Shown: piece by piece, positions 51,056 to 59,064 of the stretch
Position numbering within the stretch: the stretch's first letter is position 1
How the letters are laid out: the number at the start of each line of letters is the position of its first letter
Source: DASQZK01 sp963809925
Lineage (GTDB): Bacteria > Bacteroidota > Bacteroidia > Bacteroidales > GCA-2748055
Length of the DNA: 64,000 nucleotides
Direction of reading: 5' to 3'
Assembly (NCBI GenBank): GCA_963809925.1
Contig: CAWELH010000006.1
Coordinates: 248,001 to 312,000 of the forward strand
The notes under the pieces: model-generated
Databases searched by the model: none
The model's input: only the letters and a program-made list of their open reading frames with translations
What the model was told of the DNA's origin: nothing
Made by a program: the position numbers and the translations under genes

Positions 51056-52588
51056 TCATTGGTAGGCCGGACAATACTTATTACGGCCCGGACGTCTGTA
51101 TCCGGGCCGTCTGTCTTTCTGACATCCCATAAGAATATTTACACCAAAACGAATATTCATTGTCCGCGAGTTGTATGGCCAGAACAAACCCGTATTCCGG
51201 TCGGAAACATAATTTAACGGAATATGATCACTTACAAGGTAAAACTGGACGATATTATTCCCGGCAACCAGTCCAAAGCCCAGATTATTGTAGGCTCTGT
51301 CCATCAGCGAATAACTTAACGTAAGTGTAAGTCCCTCGTAAGGGCGGCCGTAAGCCATAATGGTGAATCCCGGGTAAATGCGACCGCTTAATATTTCTAC
51401 TTCCACAACATTCCCGATCCCGAAATAGGAATTTAGTGCATAGCTGCTACCTGCGAACATTTTCAAGGGAACAGGAGCGAAGTAGGGTTTGCCCGATTCA
51501 GATACCATAAAATTTCCAGCGATGCTGTCCTGCAAAGCCTGAAGAAGATCCGTTTCAGTTCCACCGTTCACATAGTTATTCAGGTTGAATCCATTGAATA
51601 GAAATTCATCCTTTTCAGAGAGTACGTTGACATCACGTCGCCACCTGATAAATCCAAAATCGTTAACACTTGCCGAAAGTGTCAGCCGGTCATTCAGCTC
51701 ATAGATTACTCCAGCATCGATGGCTATCCCCAGATTCCCTGAAATCAGGTAGGCAGGCAAGTCGTTCAAACCAGTAACAAGGCTATTTATATTCGTAATG
51801 TGTCCTTCATTATTAAAAGAAAGCTGTACAGGCATGGAAGCCCTCAGCTGCAGATCAGATCGTCCCGAAAGCTCAATCGGCGAAAGATTGGTATTCAGGT
51901 CTATCCTGGATCTCTTTGTCTGAAGATGAGCTGCTCCCATCAGAATTTTCACCCTGCCTCCGATATAGAAGCCTTCGTATACTTTTTTTGAAGCTCCGAA
52001 AGCGAGTTCAGTATAATCAATAAAGTGTATACCGGTACCGTTCAGACTTATCTGTCGCGGATTACCTGAGGTGAGATCCCAGTTTCCGTCGCGGGCATCG
52101 AGAATGCTGCGTTCGAAAGTGACCCGGAATGCAGAGAGGTTTGAAAGGTTCACGGAAAAGTACCAGTCGTCGCGTCGAAATCCGAAACCCAACAGGCCAA
52201 GTCCTGTGCCCAGGCGTAAATGATTCCTCCTGCCAAGGACTTGAGACAGCCGGTCAGGATTCAGCATTAATGAATCTCCTCCATTTTCCGGGGATGAAGT
52301 AAACGCCTGATGGTATGAAAATCCGTTATTCCTGTAGTACGCCTGTATCTCAGAGATAATTGGGAGCTCAATAAAGCTACGGCATTCATACTGAATGGCC
52401 GGATTAAGGTTTAGCGTTTGCGGAATTTCATGCAGGAGATACTGGGTTTTGTCCTGACTGTTTACGTTTGGGGTGATAAATGTCTGAACAGCAAAAGCAG
52501 CAAACACAATAATCAGTCTGAGGCAAAAGTCAGTTGACCGGGAACAGTGGTCTCCCGCAGCATTATAGATCATTTGACTTGCTCTCAA
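51056..52588 (-). CDS. DUF5723 family outer-membrane protein
   Basis: 510 residues; a start at residue 6 (52573) is equally possible. A signal-like hydrophobic stretch (about 22-40) is followed by NLNPAIQYECRSFIELPII and the DUF5723 features: repeated beta hairpins with GLGLLGFGFRRDDWYFSVNLS and FGASKKVYEGFYIGGRVKIL. The C-terminal MNIRFGVNIL is barrel-like. The gene overlaps the 3' end of its upstream lipoprotein gene by up to 26 nt and converges on the macroglobulin gene with 3 nt between stops. Confidence 0.83.
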   Translation of the reverse strand: MRASQMIYNAAGDHCSRSTDFCLRLIIVFAAFAVQTFITPNVNSQDKTQYLLHEIPQTLNLNPAIQYECRSFIELPIISEIQAYYRNNGFSYHQAFTSSPENGGDSLMLNPDRLSQVLGRRNHLRLGTGLGLLGFGFRRDDWYFSVNLSNLSAFRVTFERSILDARDGNWDLTSGNPRQISLNGTGIHFIDYTELAFGASKKVYEGFYIGGRVKILMGAAHLQTKRSRIDLNTNLSPIELSGRSDLQLRASMPVQLSFNNEGHITNINSLVTGLNDLPAYLISGNLGIAIDAGVIYELNDRLTLSASVNDFGFIRWRRDVNVLSEKDEFLFNGFNLNNYVNGGTETDLLQALQDSIAGNFMVSESGKPYFAPVPLKMFAGSSYALNSYFGIGNVVEVEILSGRIYPGFTIMAYGRPYEGLTLTLSYSLMDRAYNNLGFGLVAGNNIVQFYLVSDHIPLNYVSDRNTGLFWPYNSRTMNIRFGVNILMGCQKDRRPGYRRPGRNKYCPAYQ

Positions 52589-54194
52589 GGTTGAAAATTA
52601 AGCCCGTCTTCAACAATAAAGTCTGATTATCAAATATCCTGACAATCCTGTCAGAATTTGTGGTATTCATTTTGCCCTCAGCGATGATGAAATACGAATT
52701 TTTCAGAATATTTATGCTTTCGGGCGCAATGTCTGTACTCACACTTCCGCTTTTCATCGGGGGATCGGCCTCCCAGACTTCCCCGGGAATAGTCCCCTCA
52801 ATGGTCAAGGGGTGTGCAAATAATGTATCTGTTATCCTTAAATCCTCCCCGGCCAGGTATAGCTGTACTTCCATATCGGCAGGAAAAGCGTTTTCAAAAT
52901 AAAGGTTGAAAACCAGGCGTTGAATTTTATCAATTTCGGGGAAATTAAAATTACCGGCGTTAAAAGCAATTGTATCGCGAAGCGTTATAAAGCCAGCATG
53001 ACCGGTAAACGGAAGTTCAAGATTCATCTTTACGTCCAGTTTACTTTTATAATTAATAAAGCCCGGTGTATTTTTATCGCCTGTGATGTTAAGTACAGGC
53101 TGGTAAAGTATTGTTCTCGTATCTGCCTGAATCAGTTCTACGATATTGGAATTGTCCCGTTGGTATAGGGCTTCATCAAATTTCATCCCGAGAGGGTCGG
53201 AGATATAAGTATATGCCGGATAAAAATAATTTGGGGAGATTGGAATACCTGGCCCGGAAACAGGAAGATTCCCGGATTCTTTGGTGAATGCGTTCAGCGA
53301 CTGGAAAGCGAGTCCGACCGTGGTACCGAATGAATTCATGGTTGAAAGCCTGATCAGGGGTTCAGCAAAGAAGTATTCACCCTCAGGTAGTTCACTACTA
53401 TATGTTATATTGAAAGAACGATTAGGCAGGGTTATCTTGCTGCTACCGGAAAATCCGTAGATCATATCCCACTGAACAATATCGATCTGGATATTAAAAG
53501 CAGCAGTGATATCACCTTGTTTGATCGTAGCTTCCTGGGCAGGTATCTCAACTTGTATGTGTACGGGAATGGCATTATTCATCTGTTCATCCGTAACGAT
53601 CCTAAAGGTATAGCCACTGATATCAAGTGTGTTACCGGTTTGCACGGAAGATAGTTCCGAAGAGAGGCGGCTGGTGCCGGATGTAGCCTCCGGAAAGTCC
53701 AATTTTATTTGCTGACCGGCAAATGCGGATTTTGTACTTACAAGTCTTATAACTCCGTGTCGGATCAAAAGGCTGTCCATTCTCAACCCCAATCCTCCGT
53801 TTGTTATGTCAAGTGGCAACAAAAAATCAAATTCCTGTTTATACTTACCCGACTGAAGCCGTATCGAAGATCCTGTTTCGTTTCTAAGGCTGAATTGCTG
53901 ATTTACTGCACTAAATTTGAAAATACTACCTGCAACCGGCGAGGAAATGGAGTCGGAATAATACATCGTAAGGATCCGGTCTTCATTAGACCTGACAGAA
54001 GTATGTCCGGAATCACTCATAAAATTCTTAACCGTCAGATTCAGGTACCCGACGGGAGTAGCTAAATCTGCATCCAGATTAAGTGAGGGGTCAAACTTAT
54101 CAGAACTGATTTTTTCCTTCACGCATGAGGTTGAACCAATGCTGGCTAGGATTACCAGGCAAAGCAGGATAATAATATCAGGGACTCTTCTCAT
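52563..54194 (-). CDS. large hypothetical lipoprotein
   Basis: 543 residues. The signal peptide ends with lipobox C24 (GSTSC). The mature part is beta-rich with no family I can name. It has repeated strand segments such as DLATPVGYLNLTVKNF near the N-terminus, and long stretches with alternating hydrophobic residues. The downstream DUF5723 gene overlaps it, so translation is coupled and the two proteins likely work together at the outer membrane. Confidence 0.75.
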   Translation of the reverse strand: MRRVPDIIILLCLVILASIGSTSCVKEKISSDKFDPSLNLDADLATPVGYLNLTVKNFMSDSGHTSVRSNEDRILTMYYSDSISSPVAGSIFKFSAVNQQFSLRNETGSSIRLQSGKYKQEFDFLLPLDITNGGLGLRMDSLLIRHGVIRLVSTKSAFAGQQIKLDFPEATSGTSRLSSELSSVQTGNTLDISGYTFRIVTDEQMNNAIPVHIQVEIPAQEATIKQGDITAAFNIQIDIVQWDMIYGFSGSSKITLPNRSFNITYSSELPEGEYFFAEPLIRLSTMNSFGTTVGLAFQSLNAFTKESGNLPVSGPGIPISPNYFYPAYTYISDPLGMKFDEALYQRDNSNIVELIQADTRTILYQPVLNITGDKNTPGFINYKSKLDVKMNLELPFTGHAGFITLRDTIAFNAGNFNFPEIDKIQRLVFNLYFENAFPADMEVQLYLAGEDLRITDTLFAHPLTIEGTIPGEVWEADPPMKSGSVSTDIAPESINILKNSYFIIAEGKMNTTNSDRIVRIFDNQTLLLKTGLIFNLESKSNDL

Positions 54195-54499
54195 TGGATC
54201 AGCACCTCCTGAATAAGATTTGATTTGAGGGCAACTAGTTTATTAACCGGTCAGTCTTCGTTGAGAGAAAGAAATTTTTGGTTGTAAATTGTGTTAATAC
54301 AAAACATAAAAGAGAGGCGTCTGGTTCACGGGAAGCTCTAAAATGATTCCGGCCCGGGTGGAATTAAAATCTCCAGGCACAAACATAATGGGCCCGGGCA
54401 TTCAGCTATTTTAGTGGCAGAGTAATCAGGGCAATGTAATTGGGGTCGCTGAAATAATTTCGGCGAGTCTTAGGTCAGTCAGAGCGGATAATTATCTTT
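54195..54499. other. 305-nt divergent intergenic interval
   Basis: Lies between the divergent lipoprotein gene and pbpC. I see no RNA gene or strong promoter match. A near-consensus TATCTTTA (54493-54500) overlaps the first base of the annotated pbpC ATG. Confidence 0.35.
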
Positions 54500-56896
54500 A
54501 TGCAACGAATCAATGGTATGAATATTACAGGATTTATCAGGCAGTACCATCTTCAGCATGTAATATTGATCCTGGTTGTTGTTGCAACCGGATTCTGGTT
54601 TTGTTTGCCTCAGCCACTCTTCAGTGATCCGCTGTCAACTGTGGTGTATGACCGGAATGGCGAACCTGCGGGCGCTCATATTGCCGACGACGGGCAATGG
54701 CGCTTCCCATTTCCCGATAGTCTGCCTCAAAAATTCAATCTTTCGATCCTACACTTTGAGGATGAGTATTTTTACATGCATCCCGGGTTTAATCCCTTTT
54801 CGCTGGCGCATGCCCTGATCCGCAATATAAAGACAGGCCGTATTGTAAGCGGCGGCAGCACGATAAGCATGCAGGTTATCAGGCTCTCCCGAAAGGGCAA
54901 GTCCCGAACCATCGTTGAAAAAGTTATTGAGATTGTCCTTTCGATGCGACTCGAATTCCAGTACAGTAAGGATGAAATTCTGAAGCTGTACGCGGCAAAC
55001 GCTCCTTTTGGAGGGAATGTCGTCGGACTGGAAGCCGCATCGTGGAGATATTTTGGTCGTCAACCCTCCTCCCTTTCCTGGGCTGAATCGGCAACCCTGG
55101 CTGTATTGCCAAATGCTCCTTCCCTCGTTCATCCAGGCAGGAATAAAGCCCAGCTCAAAAAGAAACGGAACCGGTTATTGAAAAAATTATTTGATCATCA
55201 CATTATTGATGAGACAACATACCAACTTTCAATGGCAGAGCCCTTACCCGATCATCCGCGTGATCTGCCAACCGGTGCATATCATCTGTGTGAGCATTTT
55301 TACCTCGCAGAGAAAGGAAAGCGAATTACTTCCACAGTGGATATGAATCTCCAGGAAAAGATTAACGGTATTCTTGAAACGCACCGTGAAAGGCTGTACA
55401 GCAACCAGATTCATAATGCAGCCTGCCTCGTCCTTAAAGTTGAAACGGGTGAGGTACTGGCATATGCCGGAAACATCAGGAATGAGAATCATCCGGAATA
55501 CGGGGGCGATGTGGATGTGATCATGTCGCCCAGAAGCACGGGAAGCATTTTAAAGCCGTTTTTGTACGCTGAGATGCTCTACAGGGGGGAGATCCTTCCA
55601 GGTACTCTGATCGCCGATATTCCGACCCGATTCAGAGGTTACAACCCCAAAAACTATGACAGGGGATACGACGGTGCCGTGCCCGCCTCACTTGCTCTGG
55701 CCAGATCGCTAAATGTTCCTGCGGTCAGGATGCTTTATCAATACGGGACTGAAAGATTTCACCATGACCTCAGAGAGCTTGGTTTCACTTCTGTAAAATT
55801 TTCCCCAGAACACTATGGCCTAAGCTTAATCCTGGGTGGCGCGGAGGTCTCATTGTGGGAACTTGCCGGCGTTTACGCGACTATGGCCAGGGTACTAAGT
55901 AATTTTACTTTATCGGAGGGTTCGTATTTTGACTCAGACTGGCATATGCCGGTACTGACCAAATTCAATGCCTCTTCCTCTCTCCGGGACCAAAAAGACC
56001 TGGGCTTTGAACAGGGCAGACTAGGCGCAGGACCGGTTTGGCTCACCCTTCAGGCACTACGTGAAGTCAACAGGCCGCAGACAGAAAGCGGATGGCAGTT
56101 CTTCACATCCTCCAGGAAGGTGGCCTGGAAAACTGGAACAAGTTTCGGTTTTCGCGATGGTTGGGCTGTCGGCATTACGCCCGAATACGTTGTGGCTGTC
56201 TGGACCGGGAATGCCGATGGTGAAGGGCGTCCAGGACTGACAGGGATAAATACGGCTGCACCGTTGTTATTTGACATATTCCATGTCCTACCTGAGACGG
56301 GTTGGTTTGACATTCCCTATGACGACCTCGTAAAGGCCGAAGTTTGTCATGAAAGCGGATACAGACCGAGCAGGGATTGCACTGAAAAGGACTCTGTATG
56401 GCTCCCGGTAGCCGGCCTGCATTCCCATCCCTGTCCTTATCACAGGATGGTCCACCTCAGTGATGATGGAAATTACCGGGCCACAGCTTCCTGTTCAGAC
56501 ATGAACACTATGGTCCATAAGTCATGGTTTGTCCTTCCCCCTTCCATGGAATGGTATTTCCGTAAATCCCATCCCGGCTACCGTGTTCTTCCTCCTATGA
56601 AGCCGGGATGCACCGATGGTGAAGATATCACGCAGATAGAGATCCTCTATCCCGACCGCGGGTCGGTGATCTATATCCCGCTGCAACTTGACGGCAGCCG
56701 GGGAAAAGTTATTTTCGAAGCAGCACACCGACATCCCGAAAAAACAATATTCTGGAGTATTGATGATGAATTTATTTCTAAAACCGTAAATTTTCATCAG
56801 ATTGAAGCCAGACCGGCAGAGGGTCATCACATTCTTATGCTGGTTGATGAAGACGGAAACAGTGTAGCAATTCCTTTTGAAGTATTGGAAAAATAA
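54500..56896 (+). CDS. pbpC: penicillin-binding protein 1C
   Basis: 798 residues; a start at 54518 (MNITGF) is also possible and would clear the putative -7 element. One membrane helix (about 20-38) is followed by the glycosyltransferase family 51 domain: FEDEYFYMHPG with the catalytic glutamate, and GGSTISMQVIRL. The transpeptidase domain has S349 in STGSILKP, SLN in ARSLNVP, and KTGTSFGFRDGWAVG. The C-terminus is the small PBP1C domain (IEILYPDRGSVIYIPL). It polymerises and cross-links peptidoglycan. The thioester macroglobulin upstream is a common genomic companion. Confidence 0.95.
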   Translation: MQRINGMNITGFIRQYHLQHVILILVVVATGFWFCLPQPLFSDPLSTVVYDRNGEPAGAHIADDGQWRFPFPDSLPQKFNLSILHFEDEYFYMHPGFNPFSLAHALIRNIKTGRIVSGGSTISMQVIRLSRKGKSRTIVEKVIEIVLSMRLEFQYSKDEILKLYAANAPFGGNVVGLEAASWRYFGRQPSSLSWAESATLAVLPNAPSLVHPGRNKAQLKKKRNRLLKKLFDHHIIDETTYQLSMAEPLPDHPRDLPTGAYHLCEHFYLAEKGKRITSTVDMNLQEKINGILETHRERLYSNQIHNAACLVLKVETGEVLAYAGNIRNENHPEYGGDVDVIMSPRSTGSILKPFLYAEMLYRGEILPGTLIADIPTRFRGYNPKNYDRGYDGAVPASLALARSLNVPAVRMLYQYGTERFHHDLRELGFTSVKFSPEHYGLSLILGGAEVSLWELAGVYATMARVLSNFTLSEGSYFDSDWHMPVLTKFNASSSLRDQKDLGFEQGRLGAGPVWLTLQALREVNRPQTESGWQFFTSSRKVAWKTGTSFGFRDGWAVGITPEYVVAVWTGNADGEGRPGLTGINTAAPLLFDIFHVLPETGWFDIPYDDLVKAEVCHESGYRPSRDCTEKDSVWLPVAGLHSHPCPYHRMVHLSDDGNYRATASCSDMNTMVHKSWFVLPPSMEWYFRKSHPGYRVLPPMKPGCTDGEDITQIEILYPDRGSVIYIPLQLDGSRGKVIFEAAHRHPEKTIFWSIDDEFISKTVNFHQIEARPAEGHHILMLVDEDGNSVAIPFEVLEK

Positions 56897-56969
56897 CAAT
56901 ATTTTTCCTTTCCATTCGCATTATTGAACGCTTTTAAAATCGTCGAACTCGTTCCCTTTTCACATATTT

Positions 56970-56981
56970 GAACAATTGTTC
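56970..56981. other. perfect 12-bp palindrome before the ctpA-like gene
   Basis: GAACAATTGTTC. A second GAAC/GTTC pair with 2-nt spacing begins at 56945. They sit 117-150 nt before the start codon and could be operator half-sites; no regulator is known for them. Confidence 0.25.
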
Positions 56982-57067
56982 CGGATTCATTCCGTTTTAG
57001 TCATTCTTCCAATCGTGTACCAATGTTAAATAATATTAAAATTCCTTTACTGCAGGGATAATATATG

Positions 57068-57075
57068 TATTTTTG
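57068..57075 (+). promoter_or_regulatory. -7 element of the S41 peptidase gene
   Basis: TATTTTTG matches TAnnTTTG, 22 nt before the start codon. No clear -33 TTG. Confidence 0.4.
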
Positions 57076-57097
57076 AGAATTATTTATTTTACTGATT

Positions 57098-58822
57098 ATG
57101 AAAAAATTCGCATGGAAAAGCCGTTATATTGCGGCCGGGTTGATGGTGCTTGTCCTTTCTTTTGGATTTGTAAAAACCTCCGATCGTGATTTTGAGCTTG
57201 TAAAAAGTCTCGATATATTTTACTCTCTTTTCAGGGAAGTGAATCTTTTTTATGTAGATCCTACAGATCCTGAAAAACTGGTTAAGACCGGAATTGATGC
57301 AATGCTGAACTCGCTTGATCCATATACGACATTTATACCCGAATCTGAGATGGAAGATTTTAACTTCATGACTACGGGAAACTACGGAGGAATTGGAGCT
57401 ATTATTAGACAAAGCGAAGGTTATGCCATTGTTGCCGATCCATACGAAGGATCTCCGGCCGTCAAAGCCGGTCTGAGGGGTGGCGATATCATCATTTCCG
57501 TGGATGGCTTCAACACCAAAGGGAAGAATCTCTCGGATGTGAGCGAGCGTCTGAAAGGAACACCGGGAACTGAGGTTCAGCTTGAAATACGCAAACCGGG
57601 TGAAAAAATCGCACAGAAGGTGAAGGTCATGCGTGAGCAAATTCACATAAACACCGTTCCCTATTATGGAAAATTGAATGACAAAACCGGATACATCAGG
57701 CTTTCAAACTTTACACTTGGCGCTGCACAAGAGGTACAGGACGCCTTTCTTGATCTAAAGGAACACCAGGGTATCGACCGCCTTGTTCTTGATCTCAGAG
57801 GCAATCCAGGAGGCCTGCTTCTTGAAGCGGTGAGAATCTGCAATATTTTTGTTGATAAAGGGCAACTTATTGTAAGTACAAAAGGCAAGGTAAAGCAGTG
57901 GGACCAGGATTATTCTACCTCATCCACACCATTGGATACAACCATGCCAATCGTTGTCATCGTAAACCGCGGCTCCGCTTCGGCTTCTGAAATTGTCACC
58001 GGTGCGCTGCAGGATCTTGACCGGGCAGTCATCGTTGGAGAACGGACCTTCGGTAAAGGACTGGTACAGACCACACGTAAACTTAAATATGATAGCCAGC
58101 TGAAAGTCACTACAGCGAAGTACTACATCCCAAGCGGCAGGTGCATTCAGGCCCTCGACTACACACACAGGAATGAGGACGGCAGTGTTGGACATGTCCC
58201 TGACTCATTAATATCTGAATTCAATACAAAGAATGGGCGGACAGTATTTGATGGCGGAGGGATCAAACCCGATGTTGTTGATTCAATGGAAACATTAAGT
58301 CAAATCGCCTTAAACCTTTATGTACAAAATATTATATTTGATTTTGCTACAGATTACATGATCCGTCACAGTGCGGCTCCTCCAAGAGATGGTTATAAGT
58401 TATCGGATGAGGAATACAAAAAATTTGAAGAGTTTGTACAGAAGCAGGACTTTAACTATGAAACAAGCAGTGAGGATGCGCTGGATAACCTGATATCAAC
58501 CGCAAAGAAAGAGAAGTACTATAATGCGGCAAAGGATCAGTTTGTTGCTCTTTCTGAAAAGTTAAAGCACGATAACGGGAAAGATCTGGAAACGTTTAAG
58601 GATGAAATTTCTGAGCTGATCGGAGAAGAGATTATGGGGCGTTACTACTTCCAGGCCGGTAGGGTTCAGGCTTCACTGGCCAGCGATGAGCAACTGAATA
58701 CGGCCATCAGCGTAGTAAATAACAGCAGTGAATATCTGGCGATTCTGCAGCCAGAAGGAAATAAAGTAACCGTAAAACAGCAACCAGCTTTCTCATCCGC
58801 CGGAGTAAGCACAAAAAACTAA
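57098..58822 (+). CDS. carboxy-terminal processing peptidase (S41)
   Basis: 574 residues. A signal anchor (about 11-26) is followed by the N-terminal cap, a PDZ domain (about 95-180, IGAIIRQSEGYAIVADPYEGSPAVKAGL split) and the S41 protease core. The catalytic serine is within GSASASE (292-298), and the lysine is in ERTFGKGLVQT. The C-terminal helical part extends beyond the core. Such enzymes trim periplasmic proteins. The last 30 nt overlap, on the opposite strand, the 3' end of a small diglycine protein gene. Confidence 0.94.
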   Translation: MKKFAWKSRYIAAGLMVLVLSFGFVKTSDRDFELVKSLDIFYSLFREVNLFYVDPTDPEKLVKTGIDAMLNSLDPYTTFIPESEMEDFNFMTTGNYGGIGAIIRQSEGYAIVADPYEGSPAVKAGLRGGDIIISVDGFNTKGKNLSDVSERLKGTPGTEVQLEIRKPGEKIAQKVKVMREQIHINTVPYYGKLNDKTGYIRLSNFTLGAAQEVQDAFLDLKEHQGIDRLVLDLRGNPGGLLLEAVRICNIFVDKGQLIVSTKGKVKQWDQDYSTSSTPLDTTMPIVVIVNRGSASASEIVTGALQDLDRAVIVGERTFGKGLVQTTRKLKYDSQLKVTTAKYYIPSGRCIQALDYTHRNEDGSVGHVPDSLISEFNTKNGRTVFDGGGIKPDVVDSMETLSQIALNLYVQNIIFDFATDYMIRHSAAPPRDGYKLSDEEYKKFEEFVQKQDFNYETSSEDALDNLISTAKKEKYYNAAKDQFVALSEKLKHDNGKDLETFKDEISELIGEEIMGRYYFQAGRVQASLASDEQLNTAISVVNNSSEYLAILQPEGNKVTVKQQPAFSSAGVSTKN

Positions 58823-59032
58823 GAGTTCGTCAGATTCGACAATAGGATGTTCTTGCGATTTCAGCACGCCATTTACAGAAAATTTCAATGAATACCGGTC
58901 CAGTGCCGGTATTCTCTTTAGTACTTCCTCCTCCAGGCCTGATATGGTGGCTATCTGAGTATTTTCAATTATAAGTACATTTTCGCCGGCTTTCTCCTTT
59001 GCCAGCCCCGTAAGACTTAATGTAAATGCCAT
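58793..59032 (-). CDS. MoaD/ThiS-like beta-grasp protein with diglycine C-terminus
   Basis: 79 residues. Strand-turn-helix pattern (MAFTLSLTGLAKEKAG, ATISGLEEEVLKRIPAL, KFSVNGVLKS) and the terminal YSGG tail identify a ubiquitin-like sulfur-carrier fold. It would be adenylated by an E1-like enzyme and carry sulfur as a thiocarboxylate. It is the third gene on the minus strand after queD and polA, 32 nt after polA. Its 3' end overlaps the ctpA-like gene by 30 nt. No moaE, thiG or moeB is adjacent. Confidence 0.78.
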   Translation of the reverse strand: MAFTLSLTGLAKEKAGENVLIIENTQIATISGLEEEVLKRIPALDRYSLKFSVNGVLKSQEHPIVESDELLVFCAYSGG

Positions 59033-59064
59033 ACTATCAGTGTTAGGAAATTATTTATTCGAAA

